From positions 1 through 14,231 of the forward strand of contig CAYYWV010000066.1 of assembly GCA_964475385.1 (NCBI GenBank): DNA of 14,231 nt, in the 5' to 3' direction. The notes below the pieces were generated by a model that was given only the letters and a program-made list of their open reading frames with translations, ran no database searches and was not told the origin of the DNA. The position numbers and the translations under genes were made by a program. The DNA is from CAYYWV01 sp964475385 (lineage in GTDB: Bacteria; Pseudomonadota; Alphaproteobacteria; JAAXGF01). How positions within the stretch are numbered: position 1 is the stretch's first letter; each line of letters opens with the position of its first letter. Below, one piece after another: positions 1 to 7,777 of the stretch.

Positions 1-52
1 AATCTATACAGACGCCCGTATGATTTCGCAACCGATTATGCCACGGCGCGGC

Positions 53-751
53 CTAATCGCCGCCCCCTTTTTTTCGCCCTTTTCCGGATTCGGCGACGCG
101 GTCCGCGCCGATCGCCGCGAGCGCGGCGGCGAAGGCGGCATCGGCGTCCATCTCGGTGGTGTCCAGCACGATCGCGTCCGCCGCAGGCGCAAGCGGGGCC
201 ACCTTGCGGGTCGCGTCGCGCCGGTCGCGTTCGCGAAGAGCGCGCAGCACGTCCTCGCGCGAGGCCGGCTCGCCGCGGGCGACGAGCTCGCGCCAGCGGC
301 GCTCGGCGCGGGCCTCGGCGCTCGCGGTCACGAACAGCTTGCGGTCGGCGTCGGGGAACACGACGGTGCCGATGTCGCGGCCGTCGATCACCGCGCCGGG
401 AGGCGTGCGGCCGAATGCGCGCTGATAGTCGAGAAGCGCCGCGCGCACCTCCGGCATCGCCGAGACCACCGAGGCCGCATGGCCCACCCGCTCGTCGCGC
501 AGATCGGGGGCTTCGAGATCCGCGTCGCGAAGATCGCGGGCGATCGCGGCGGCGCGCGCGGCGTCTTCGGGCTCGCCGCCCTCGCGCAGGAGCCGGGCCG
601 CCACCGCGCGGTAGAGCCGGCCGCTCTCCAGATAGCGCAGGCCCAGATGCGCGGCGAGCCGGCGCGCGAGCGTGCCCTTGCCGGCCGCCGCCGGGCCGTC
701 GACGGCGATCACGCAGGGCGTCCCGCGCCCGGTGGGTTCACGCTTAGCCAA
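53..751 (-). CDS. cmk: Cytidylate (CMP/dCMP) kinase
   Basis: Cytoplasmic kinase that phosphorylates CMP and dCMP with ATP in pyrimidine nucleotide recycling. The 232-residue product carries the P-loop GPAAAGKGT (residues 19-27), then SGRLYRAVA, then the CMP-kinase hallmark VIDGRDIGTVVFPDAD in mid-protein, the lid motif RDRRDATR and the closing APL..A.DA..LDTTEMD. Length fits the family (about 210-230). The start is uncertain. The longest reading begins at a TTG at 751 that overlaps the aroA stop by 8 bases and has no clear ribosome-binding site. A GTG at 712 would give the family-typical N-terminus (MIAVDGPA) and 219 residues. The Lys/Gly-rich C-terminal tail is an extra. It is co-transcribed with aroA; in alphaproteobacteria rpsA normally follows, which would lie left of the window. 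Function is sure, start is not. Confidence 0.95.
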   Translation of the reverse strand: MAKREPTGRGTPCVIAVDGPAAAGKGTLARRLAAHLGLRYLESGRLYRAVAARLLREGGEPEDAARAAAIARDLRDADLEAPDLRDERVGHAASVVSAMPEVRAALLDYQRAFGRTPPGAVIDGRDIGTVVFPDADRKLFVTASAEARAERRWRELVARGEPASREDVLRALRERDRRDATRKVAPLAPAADAIVLDTTEMDADAAFAAALAAIGADRVAESGKGRKKGGGD

Positions 752-2072
752 GGCGCGCGCCGAGCCCGCGCAAGCAATCGGCGAAGCCCGGAAAGCTGGT
801 CGCGATGGGCCGCGAATCGTCGATGCGCACGGGCGCTTCCGCCGCCAGGCCGAGAACCAGAAAGGCCATGGCGATGCGGTGGTCGAGCCGGCTCGCGACT
901 GCGCCCCCGCCCGGCGGGCGGCCGCCGCAGCCCCTGACGTAAAGGTCGTCGCCTTGCGCCTCGGCCTCGACCCCGCAGGCGCGCAGGCCCTCGAGGATGG
1001 CGGCGAGGCGGTCGCTCTCCTTCACCCGCAGCTCGCCGAGGCCCCGCATCGCCGTCTCGCCTTCGGCGCAGGCCGCGGCGACCGCGAGCGCGGGGTACTC
1101 GTCGATCATCGAAGGGGCGCGCGCGGCCGGAACCTCGACCCCGCGAAGCCCGCTCGCGCGGACGCGGATATCGGCGACCGGCTCGCCCCCGGTCTCGCGG
1201 CGGTTCTCGAACGCGATCTCGGCTCCCATCTCGGCGAGGGTCTCGAACAGGCCGGCGCGCAGCGGGTTGACGCCGACGCCCCGGACCGTAACCGTCGAGC
1301 CCGGCGTCACCAGCCCGGCGACCGCGAGGAAAGCGGCCGAGGAAGGATCGCCCGGCACCGAGACCGCGCGGGCCTCGAGCTCGGGCTCGCCGGCGAGCGC
1401 GATGCGGCGGGCGCCGTCGGCGGCGGTCTCCTCGCGGATCTCGGCGCCGAAATGGCGCAACATGCGCTCGCTGTGGTCGCGGGTCCGCCGGGGCTCGATC
1501 ACGCAGGTCTCGCCCGGCGCATTGAGCCCGGCGAACAGCACCGCCGACTTGACCTGCGCCGACGGCACCGGCAGCCGGTAGACGATGGGCAAAGGCTCGG
1601 CCGCGCCGATCACCGTAAGCGGCAGCCGGCAGCCCGCGCGCGCCACAACGCGCGCGCCCATCTCCTCGAGCGGGCGGGCGATGCGCCCCATGGGCCGGGC
1701 GCGCAGGCTCTCGTCGCCGGTGAACTGGCAGGTGATGGGCTGGGTCGCGACCATGCCCATCAGCAGGCGGACCCCGGTGCCCGCGTTGCCGAGGTCGAGG
1801 GTTGCGGCCGGCTCGGCGAGGCCGCCGACGCCGACGCCGCGGACCCGCCACAGCCCGTCGCCGCCGCGCTCGATCTCGGCCCCCAACGCGCGAAGCGCCC
1901 GCGCCGTGCGCATCACGTCTTCGCCTTCGAGAAGGCCGTCGATCACGGTCTCGCCGACCGCGAGCGCGCCCAGCATCAGGGCGCGGTGCGAGATCGACTT
2001 GTCGCCGGGCACCTGGACCTCGCCGCAGAGGCCCTGCGCCGGATGAGCGGTGATCGGGGCGGGAGAGCTCAT
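744..2072 (-). CDS. aroA: 3-phosphoshikimate 1-carboxyvinyltransferase (EPSP synthase), class II-like
   Basis: Joins phosphoenolpyruvate to shikimate-3-phosphate in the shikimate pathway to aromatic amino acids. From the ATG at 2072 the protein has 442 residues. Visible motifs are GDKSISHR (23-30), GNAGTG (95-100), RPMGR (126-130), SAQVK (171-175), RDHSE (198-202), NPLR (269-272), the catalytic MIDEYPAL stretch (D323/E324) and KESDR (350-354). RPMxR, SAQxK, RxHxE and NxxR together are the signature of class II EPSP synthases. The residue equivalent to Ala100 of the glyphosate-tolerant CP4 enzyme is Gly98 here. An in-frame TTG at 2087 could extend the protein by five residues; GAGG lies very close to the ATG, so neither start has ideal spacing. 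The gene is divergent from the FYDLN-acid gene and overlaps cmk. Confidence 0.96.
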   Translation of the reverse strand: MSSPAPITAHPAQGLCGEVQVPGDKSISHRALMLGALAVGETVIDGLLEGEDVMRTARALRALGAEIERGGDGLWRVRGVGVGGLAEPAATLDLGNAGTGVRLLMGMVATQPITCQFTGDESLRARPMGRIARPLEEMGARVVARAGCRLPLTVIGAAEPLPIVYRLPVPSAQVKSAVLFAGLNAPGETCVIEPRRTRDHSERMLRHFGAEIREETAADGARRIALAGEPELEARAVSVPGDPSSAAFLAVAGLVTPGSTVTVRGVGVNPLRAGLFETLAEMGAEIAFENRRETGGEPVADIRVRASGLRGVEVPAARAPSMIDEYPALAVAAACAEGETAMRGLGELRVKESDRLAAILEGLRACGVEAEAQGDDLYVRGCGGRPPGGGAVASRLDHRIAMAFLVLGLAAEAPVRIDDSRPIATSFPGFADCLRGLGARLG

Positions 2073-2131
2073 ATCCTCGGCATACAAAGAGGTTCCGGGC
2101 GCCGGCCAGCGCCTACGCGGAGACCGGGGGT

Positions 2132-2157
2132 GAAATTGTTCGAAATTGCTTTTGACA
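2132..2157 (+). promoter_or_regulatory. Candidate promoter region of the FYDLN-acid gene
   Basis: A perfect -35 hexamer TTGACA lies at 2152-2157, 70 bases before the GTG at 2227. Just upstream, GAAATTG occurs twice exactly 10 bases apart (2132-2138 and 2142-2148), flanking TTCGAA. The -10 region at the expected distance (around 2175-2180, CAATTG) is a poor match, so this is a tentative call from sequence alone. Confidence 0.4.
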
Positions 2158-2226
2158 GAAACCGCGGATCATGGCAATTGGCCTCGCACCTGTTGCAAGC
2201 GTGCAAGGAAGGGGGAGCAGAGATCG

Positions 2227-2628
2227 GTGGCTAAACCGGAATGGGGCACCAAGCGCCTGTGCTTGAACTGCGGGGCGCGCTACTACGATCTGAACCGCGA
2301 TCCCATCACCTGCCCGCGCTGCGGCGCGGCGTTCGTTCCCGAGTCGCCGTCGCGCACCCGGCGCGCCGCGCCCGAAGAGGCCGCCGCCGTGGCGGCCGTC
2401 GCCACGCCCGAGCCGGCCGCGGCCGCCGAGGCCGTGGTCGACGACGTCGAAGAGGCCGCGGAGGTCGATATCGACGTCGATATCGAAATCGACGCCGATG
2501 TCGAGATCGAGGCCGAGGACGAAGACGACGCCGACGCGCTGATCGAGGACGCTTCCGAGCTCGGCGAGGACGAAGACGACGTGGCCGAGGTTCTCGAAGG
2601 AACGATCGAGGACGACGAGGATCGCTAA
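2227..2628 (+). CDS. FYDLN-acid family zinc-ribbon protein (TIGR02300-like)
   Basis: Small protein of unknown role, nearly universal in alphaproteobacteria and commonly encoded next to aroA as here. The GTG start is set by the purine-rich GGAAGGGGGAG ending 10 bases upstream and by the conserved N-terminus MAKPEWGTKR; it gives 133 residues. C12/C15 and C29/C32 form a putative zinc ribbon around the naming motif, here YYDLN (19-23) instead of FYDLN. Residues from about 73 to the end are dominated by Asp and Glu. One part (about 80-95) alternates acidic residues with Ile/Val in a strict every-other pattern, encoded by near-repeats of GATATCGA/GTCGA. No membrane segment is seen. Family membership is sure; molecular function is unknown to me. 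Confidence 0.93.
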   Translation: MAKPEWGTKRLCLNCGARYYDLNRDPITCPRCGAAFVPESPSRTRRAAPEEAAAVAAVATPEPAAAAEAVVDDVEEAAEVDIDVDIEIDADVEIEAEDEDDADALIEDASELGEDEDDVAEVLEGTIEDDEDR

Positions 2629-2648
2629 GGCGCGCCCCTCGCTTTTTT
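2616..2648 (+). terminator. Weak candidate terminator of the FYDLN-acid gene
   Basis: CGAGG at 2616-2620 can pair with CCTCG at 2637-2641 across a loop that contains GGCGCGCC, and six T follow at 2643-2648. The stem is short and overlaps the stop codon, so the call rests mostly on the T tract. Confidence 0.3.
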
Positions 2649-2712
2649 ACTTGCGTCGGGGGGGACGCGTTCCTACCTTTTCGACGGCGGCCGCCCATGC
2701 GCGCCGCATCCT

Positions 2713-2788
<76 letters not shown>

Positions 2789-2796
2789 GTTTCGCG

Positions 2797-2827
2797 AAGG
2801 GCGGGATCCGAACGGTCCCGCCCTTTT
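2797..2827 (+). terminator. Intrinsic terminator after tRNA-Ala
   Basis: AAGGGCGGGA (2797-2806) pairs perfectly with TCCCGCCCTT (2816-2825). Two further pairs close toward a short CGAAC loop, and TTTT is at 2824-2827. It sits 9 bases after the tRNA CCA end. It may partly serve the convergent dehydrogenase gene, but the minus-strand side lacks a T run. Confidence 0.85.
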
Positions 2828-2873
2828 CGTTTCGGCGCGGATTTTAAACCGCGCTCGTCCTCAGCGGAACGGA

Positions 2874-3632
2874 TCACGGCGCGGCCATGACCCCGCCGTC
2901 GACGACGAGCCCGGCGCCGGTGATGAAAGAGGCCGCGTCCGAAAGCAGGAACAGGCAGGCGTTGGCCATGTCCTGGGTGGTGCCGAGGCGTCCCAAGGGC
3001 ACATGGGCGGCGACCTGCGCCTGAACGTCCTCCTTGCCTTCCCAGCGCGCCTGCATGGGCGAGAGCGTCGGCCCCGGGAAGATCACGTTCGAGCGAATGC
3101 CATCGCCCGCGAACTGGATCGCGATCGACTTCGAGAGCGCGACGATCCCCGCCTTGGAGGCCTGGTAGGCGTCCTGCGGCCGGTCGTCGCCGCGCAGGCA
3201 TTGAATCGACGAGATATGGACCATCGCGCCGCCGCCCGTGCGTTTCATGAAAGGGACTGCGTGGCGTACGGTGTGCACCATCGCCTTGAGGTTGATGGCG
3301 AGCACCTGGTCCCAGACGTCGAGGTCGATCTCGACCAACGAACGGTCGCGGCCGAACCAGAGAACGCCCGCGGCGTTCACCAGGTAGTCGAGCCGGCCGT
3401 GGGTCTCGAAGGTCTCGGCGATCGCGCGCCCGACCGCGGGCTCGTCGGTGAGGTCCGCCTGCACGTAACGGGCCGCGCCAGGGCCTTCGTCGAGGCCGTC
3501 GGGCGCGGGCTTGACGTCGAACAGCGTGACATGGGCGCCGGCGGCCAAAAGGTCGCGGGCGATGTTGAGGCCCATGCCGCCGCCGGCCCCGGTGACAAAG
3601 GCGGTCCGTCCCGAAAAATCGTATCCTTTCAT
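2874..3632 (-). CDS. SDR-family NAD(P)-dependent oxidoreductase
   Basis: Classical short-chain dehydrogenase/reductase of 252 residues, the usual length. The Rossmann cofactor motif TGAGGGMG is at 14-21, NAAG at 86-89, the catalytic Asn at N114, Ser at 141/142 and YxxxK as Y156/K160. The PG motif (FPGPTLSP) follows. D39 at the end of the second strand favours NAD(H) over NADP(H). It lies 57 bases after the permease gene on the same strand, so it is probably the last gene of the transporter operon and probably acts on the imported compound, most likely on a hydroxyl or keto group. The substrate cannot be read from the sequence. The start ATG has a GGGGG stretch about ten bases upstream, a modest ribosome-binding site. 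Family is certain, role in the operon is inferred. Confidence 0.92.
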   Translation of the reverse strand: MKGYDFSGRTAFVTGAGGGMGLNIARDLLAAGAHVTLFDVKPAPDGLDEGPGAARYVQADLTDEPAVGRAIAETFETHGRLDYLVNAAGVLWFGRDRSLVEIDLDVWDQVLAINLKAMVHTVRHAVPFMKRTGGGAMVHISSIQCLRGDDRPQDAYQASKAGIVALSKSIAIQFAGDGIRSNVIFPGPTLSPMQARWEGKEDVQAQVAAHVPLGRLGTTQDMANACLFLLSDAASFITGAGLVVDGGVMAAP

Positions 3633-3689
3633 CTTTAAAACCCCCGAACGAGAAGAACGACGCGCGGACGCGAAGGCCGGGCCGGGGCC

Positions 3690-4505
3690 CTATCTCTCCC
3701 GATAGCCGAAGCGCACCAGCCCGGTCCGCATCAGGAGATACATCACCACGAAGACGATGAACACGAGGCCGTTGACGAGCGCGGCGAGCGCGAACAGCTC
3801 GGGTTTGAGCCCGTAGCGCAGCGAGCCCCAGGCCACGGTGGGCAGCGTCGGGATCGCGCCGAGGTTGTAGTACGAGATCTCGAGGTCGTTGAACGCCAGC
3901 AGGAAGCTGATCAAGAACGCGCCGAGGATCGCCGGCCAGATGTTGGGCAGCGTCACCTCGCGGAAGCAGCGCCAGGGCGTCGCGCCGAACACCATCGCGG
4001 CCTCGTCGAGCCGCCAGTCGTACCGCACGAGCTGGGCGAGCACGATGAGAAAGCCGAAGGCGGTGCCGTGGGCGGCGTTGGCGAGGATCGCGGAGCCCAG
4101 GTTGCCGGGCAGGCCGAGCGCCTGCTTGTTGAAGATCAGGCTCGAAATGCCGACCAGAAGCTCGGCGATGAACAAGGGCGCCACATAGACGAGCACGACC
4201 AGCCCGCGGCCGCGCAGGCGATACTTGAGCACCGCCATTCCGCCCATGGTCGCGAACAGGGTGGCGAGCACCGCGCTGCCGAGCGCGAGGACGACGCTGT
4301 TGCCGAGCGCCTGCTTGTAGTCGCTGCTGATCGCGAGCTTGGCGTAGGCCGCGAGCGTGAACTCGGGCGGGAACGGCCAGACCACGTTGGTCGAGAACGA
4401 CGCGTAGATGATGTAGGCGATCGGCGCATACAGAAAGACGTAGAGAGCGACGAGCACGACGCCCATCCACAGCATCGCCAAGCGCTCTTTCGCTCTTGCG
4501 CCCAT
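3690..4505 (-). CDS. ABC transporter permease, PotC-like (second permease)
   Basis: Inner-membrane subunit of a polyamine/iron/opine-type importer, 271 residues from the ATG. It has about six hydrophobic segments (first at about 11-35, last at about 238-258). The EAA coupling loop is LDEAAMVFGATPWRCFREVTLP at 166-187, which contacts the ATPase. The PotC-like stretch AFNDLEISYY follows it. A GTG at 4514 is an alternative start: its GTGA overlaps the stop of the upstream permease and would add three residues (VSA), which suggests translational coupling. It pairs with the permease encoded immediately upstream. Regulation is presumably that of the operon. Confidence 0.92.
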   Translation of the reverse strand: MGARAKERLAMLWMGVVLVALYVFLYAPIAYIIYASFSTNVVWPFPPEFTLAAYAKLAISSDYKQALGNSVVLALGSAVLATLFATMGGMAVLKYRLRGRGLVVLVYVAPLFIAELLVGISSLIFNKQALGLPGNLGSAILANAAHGTAFGFLIVLAQLVRYDWRLDEAAMVFGATPWRCFREVTLPNIWPAILGAFLISFLLAFNDLEISYYNLGAIPTLPTVAWGSLRYGLKPELFALAALVNGLVFIVFVVMYLLMRTGLVRFGYRER

Positions 4506-4510
4506 CGCGC

Positions 4511-5398
4511 TCACTCGGCCGCCCCGGTGAAGCCGCTGCGCCTGAGATCGACGCTGCGCCACAGGACGAGAATGACGAGGAACGAGACCAGGAACAGCAC
4601 CACCCCCATGGCCGAGCCGAGCGCCCAGGTTCCGGTGGCGCCGAACTGGTTGCCGAGAATCATGCCGAACGACGCCCCGTTGGGGCCGCCGAGGAAGCGC
4701 GGGGTCACCGATTCGGCGAGCGAGGGGATGAACACCAGCGCGATCCCGATCACCGTTCCGACCCAGTTGAGCGGCCAGGTGATCTCGACGAAGGCCCGCC
4801 AGGGCCGCGCGCCGTTGACCTTGGCGACCTCGAGGAGCTCGAAGTTGAAGTTGACGAGCGAGAGATAGATCGCGGTCACCATGAAAGGCACATACAGATA
4901 GGCCGTGCCGATGCCGGCGGCGACCTTGGTGTACATGAGCGCGCTTACGGGCTCGAGGCCGAGGTTCATCAGCGCCATGTTGATCAACCCGATCGGCCCG
5001 AGGATCGTCTGGAGCGCGGCGACGCGCAGGATGATCCCGGTGAAGAAGGGCGCGGCGAGCGCGACCACCAGCAACAATCGATACCGCCCGCCGTACTTGG
5101 CGATGAAGTAGGCGACCGGCCAGGAGACCGCGAGGCTGCCAAGGGTGACCAGCGTCGCCGTCAGCAGCGAGCGCCCGAGAAACACGAGATAGGTGCGCTC
5201 GGTCAGGATCACGCGATAGTTCTCGAGGTTCCAGTCGGCGTAGATCTCGTAGCTCTCGGTCCGCCAGAAGCTGAAAACCACGATGGCGAGAATGGGCAAC
5301 AGGACGAACGCGACCAGGAACGCGACTCCGGGAAGCGCGAGCAGCGCGAACCGCACCGCCGGCCGGTGGAAGACATGCGCCTTCGCCCGCGCCGCCAT
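4511..5398 (-). CDS. ABC transporter permease, PotB-like (first permease)
   Basis: Inner-membrane subunit of the importer, 295 residues, with about six hydrophobic segments (about 17-43, 77-100, 107-131, 158-180, 203-223, 250-270). The EAA loop LLEVAKVNGARPWRAFVEITWPL is near 178-200, with Val-Ala in place of the usual Ala-Ala. FLGGPNGASFGMILGNQF near 225-242 is typical of PotB/PotH relatives. The ATG lies two bases after the ATPase stop and is preceded by GAGGG at good spacing, inside the ATPase reading frame. The stop overlaps the start region of the next permease. Tight packing means the three genes are surely one transcript. Confidence 0.93.
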   Translation of the reverse strand: MAARAKAHVFHRPAVRFALLALPGVAFLVAFVLLPILAIVVFSFWRTESYEIYADWNLENYRVILTERTYLVFLGRSLLTATLVTLGSLAVSWPVAYFIAKYGGRYRLLLVVALAAPFFTGIILRVAALQTILGPIGLINMALMNLGLEPVSALMYTKVAAGIGTAYLYVPFMVTAIYLSLVNFNFELLEVAKVNGARPWRAFVEITWPLNWVGTVIGIALVFIPSLAESVTPRFLGGPNGASFGMILGNQFGATGTWALGSAMGVVLFLVSFLVILVLWRSVDLRRSGFTGAAE

Positions 5399-5400
5399 CG

Positions 5401-6486
5401 TCAGCCCTCGGCGGCGAAGCAGTGGCCCGCCTCGGCCGGCCAGTAGGCGACCACCCGCTCGCGGGGGGCGAAGCCCGCAACGCCCGAGGCGTCGCTCGCC
5501 ACGATCTCGGTCCCGTTGTCGAGAACCACGAAGTAATCGGCGAGCTGGCCCTTGAAGATGATGTCGCGCAGCGCGCCTTCGAGGCGATTGGCCGAGGCGG
5601 GCGCGTCCTCCGCCCTGGCGGCGATGCGAATCCGCTCCGACTTCACGAAGTACTCGACCACGTCGCCGACGTCTGCGCCGGCGGGCCGCGGCACCGCGAT
5701 CGCGCGGCCCTCCCAGTCCATCCGCGCCTGCGCGCCGTCGACGGCGACGAGCGGGCCGCGCATCCGGTTCGACTGGCCGACGAAGCCGGCGACGAAGCGG
5801 GTCGCGGGGTTTGTATAGACCTCGATCTTGGGCGCCACCTGGTCGAAAACGCCCGCCCGCATCACCGCGATGCGGTCGCTCATGGTGAGCGCCTCTTCCT
5901 GGTTGTGGGTGACGTAGACGAAGGGGATGCCGAGCTCGCCGTGATAGCGGCGGACCTCGACCTCCATCTCCTTGCGCAGCTCGCGGTCGAGGTTGGCGAG
6001 CGGCTCGTCTAGCAGCAGCAACGCGGGCCGCGAGATCAGCCCGCGGGCGAGCGCGACGCGCTGCTGCTGGCCGCCAGAAAGCTGGCTCGGAAAGCGGTCT
6101 TCGAGCCCGTCGATATGCAGGAGCCCGGCGATCCACTTAAGTCGTTCGGCCTGCTCGGCCTTGCCGACCCCCTGCATCTTGAGCGGAAAGACGATGTTCT
6201 CGCCCACCGTCTTGTGCGGAAAAAGAAGAAAGTCCTGGAACACCATCGAGACGCCGCGGGCATAGGGCGGCAAATGGGTCACGTCTTGGCCGTTGATGAC
6301 GACGCGCCCTTCATCGGGCGTCTCGAGGCCGGCGATGATGCGCAAAAGCGTCGTCTTGCCCGAGCCCGACGGCCCGAGCAGGGCGAGGAACTCCCGCTGC
6401 CCGATCTCGAGGTCGACATGATCGACCGCGGTGACCGGGCCGAAGCGTTTGGTCACGCCTTCGATCGCGATCGCCGTATCCGTCAT
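5401..6486 (-). CDS. ABC transporter ATP-binding protein, PotA-like
   Basis: Cytoplasmic ATPase of the importer, 361 residues, normal for the PotA/FbpC/UgpC type. Walker A is GPSGSGKT (38-45), the Q-loop Gln is Q84 (MVFQDFLLFPHKTVGENI), the signature LSGGQQQR is at 136-143, Walker B LLLLDEP at 156-162, and the switch His is H194. FDQVAPKIEVYTNPATRFVAGFVGQSN marks the start of the C-terminal regulatory/TOBE region (about 280-350). All catalytic residues are present. The ATG at 6486 has only a weak ribosome-binding site, and an intrinsic terminator lies 25 bases upstream, so expression depends on read-through from the binding-protein gene unless a hidden promoter exists. Confidence 0.95.
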   Translation of the reverse strand: MTDTAIAIEGVTKRFGPVTAVDHVDLEIGQREFLALLGPSGSGKTTLLRIIAGLETPDEGRVVINGQDVTHLPPYARGVSMVFQDFLLFPHKTVGENIVFPLKMQGVGKAEQAERLKWIAGLLHIDGLEDRFPSQLSGGQQQRVALARGLISRPALLLLDEPLANLDRELRKEMEVEVRRYHGELGIPFVYVTHNQEEALTMSDRIAVMRAGVFDQVAPKIEVYTNPATRFVAGFVGQSNRMRGPLVAVDGAQARMDWEGRAIAVPRPAGADVGDVVEYFVKSERIRIAARAEDAPASANRLEGALRDIIFKGQLADYFVVLDNGTEIVASDASGVAGFAPRERVVAYWPAEAGHCFAAEG

Positions 6487-6510
6487 CGGCCAGCCGGACG
6501 CGCACCCAAG

Positions 6511-6542
6511 AAAAGACGGGGACAGCGGGCTCCGCCGTCCCC
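6511..6542 (-). terminator. Hairpin terminator/attenuator between binding protein and ATPase genes
   Basis: Read on the minus strand, an 11-bp stem (6532-6542 with 6518-6528, one G-U pair, otherwise perfect) closes a 3-base loop and is followed by GTCTTTTCTT. It sits 24 bases after the stop of the binding-protein gene and 25 before the ATPase start. Partial termination here would give more binding protein than membrane complex, a pattern known from other binding-protein-dependent importers. Confidence 0.85.
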
Positions 6543-6565
6543 TTGACTGTAGCACGAATCGCGGC

Positions 6566-7777
6566 TCACGCCGCCTCGACCTCGGACCAGATCCGCTCCC
6601 ACTTCTCGGGCGAGGACGGCTTGTCGAACTGATAAAGACCGTGAATGTCCGCGGTGTGGTCGAGGAACAGCGCATCGACGTAGCGCTTCGGCACCAGGTG
6701 GCGCATGTCGACCGTCGGCGACCAGCCGATCTCGGTCGCGACCAGCGCCATGTTCTCAGGCTTGAGCCGGAAGTCGATCCACTTGTGGGCGAGCTCGAGC
6801 TTCTCGCTGTCGGTGACGCCCGAGGTGATGTTCCAGGTATCGACCCAGCCGAGGCCGCCTTCCTTGGGCCTCAGCACATGGGTGAACCGCAGCTTGGTCT
6901 TGCCGTCGAGCATGTCGAAGTAGATCCGCCGGTAGATGCCCGACCATTCCGGCGAGACCCAGACCACCTGCGAGCGGAACAACCGCTCGAGCGTGTCCTC
7001 GTCCTTCCAGCGGGTGACCAAAAGGCGTTTCTGCTTGATCAGCAGCCGCTTGGCCTCGGCGAGCTCCTCGTCGGTGAGCACGTAGGGGTTGAAGCTCTTG
7101 CCGTCGGGCCGCGGGCCGTTGATCGTGCCCATGGTGTAGGCGGCGTAGAGCCCGGCCTCGGCGATGTTCTCCTCGAAACGGTCGCTCGTCGAGATGTGGC
7201 CCTTGTACTTGTCGTTGAACAAGATCCCCATGGACTGGGCGTCTTCGGGATCGACCTTGTCGAGGTTGATCGAGTTGCCGTAGCCGCCCCAGCAGTTCGG
7301 CGCGGCGACCATCGCGGTTCCGCCTTCCTCCTGCAAGAGCATGTACTTGGGCGGCAGGAAGTCGGGGAACACGTGCTTGATGTTGGAGAGCTTGCCGTAG
7401 TCGACAGGCTGGGTCAGCCCCTGCTTGAAGTAGAGCCGGGGCCAGAAGCCGTCGGCCATCACCAGATCGAAGTCCTGGGTGCCGCCCGCCTTGAGCTTGT
7501 TGTATGCCTCGGAGTTGCCGTCGAAGAAGCCGGCCGAAACCTTGACGTTGTGCTCTTTCTCGAAGGCGTTGGTGATCTGCTCGACGTTGTAGTGCTCCCA
7601 GCCGAGCCAGCGCAGCTTGAGCGTCGCCGCCTCGGCGTTGCGGATGAAGGGACCGATGCTTCGAGATGCCGCCCCGGCGGCGGCGAGAGCGGCGATTCCC
7701 TTCAGGACCGGCCGACGGGAGATCTTGCCTACGCCCGTGCGCGACGGAGCGGAAGACTTCTTACGTTTGCGCGACAT
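6566..7777 (-). CDS. Tat-exported extracellular substrate-binding protein, PotD-like
   Basis: Periplasmic receptor of the importer, 403 residues. The start ATG at 7777 has an ideal ribosome-binding site (GGGAGGA, five bases spacing). The N-terminus is a twin-arginine signal: SRRPVLKG with the arginines at 21-22, a hydrophobic Ala-rich stretch, and a likely signal peptidase site after NAEA (about residue 50). The mature start LKLRWLGWEHYNVEQITNAFEKEHNVKV and later YFKQGLTQPVDY and WVSPEWSGIY are typical of SBP_bac_8/PotD-type proteins. Tat export implies folding before export. It is the first gene of the operon, preceded by two operator copies about 200-236 bases upstream. The ligand is unknown; polyamines, opines, amino acids or organic acids are all possible for this fold. 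Confidence 0.93.
   Translation of the reverse strand: MSRKRKKSSAPSRTGVGKISRRPVLKGIAALAAAGAASRSIGPFIRNAEAATLKLRWLGWEHYNVEQITNAFEKEHNVKVSAGFFDGNSEAYNKLKAGGTQDFDLVMADGFWPRLYFKQGLTQPVDYGKLSNIKHVFPDFLPPKYMLLQEEGGTAMVAAPNCWGGYGNSINLDKVDPEDAQSMGILFNDKYKGHISTSDRFEENIAEAGLYAAYTMGTINGPRPDGKSFNPYVLTDEELAEAKRLLIKQKRLLVTRWKDEDTLERLFRSQVVWVSPEWSGIYRRIYFDMLDGKTKLRFTHVLRPKEGGLGWVDTWNITSGVTDSEKLELAHKWIDFRLKPENMALVATEIGWSPTVDMRHLVPKRYVDALFLDHTADIHGLYQFDKPSSPEKWERIWSEVEAA

Noticed and set aside
672..2234. 520-codon plus-strand open frame opposite aroA
   Set aside because: It is the antisense shadow of aroA in GC-rich DNA; its translation is Arg/Ala/Asp-rich with no recognisable domain.
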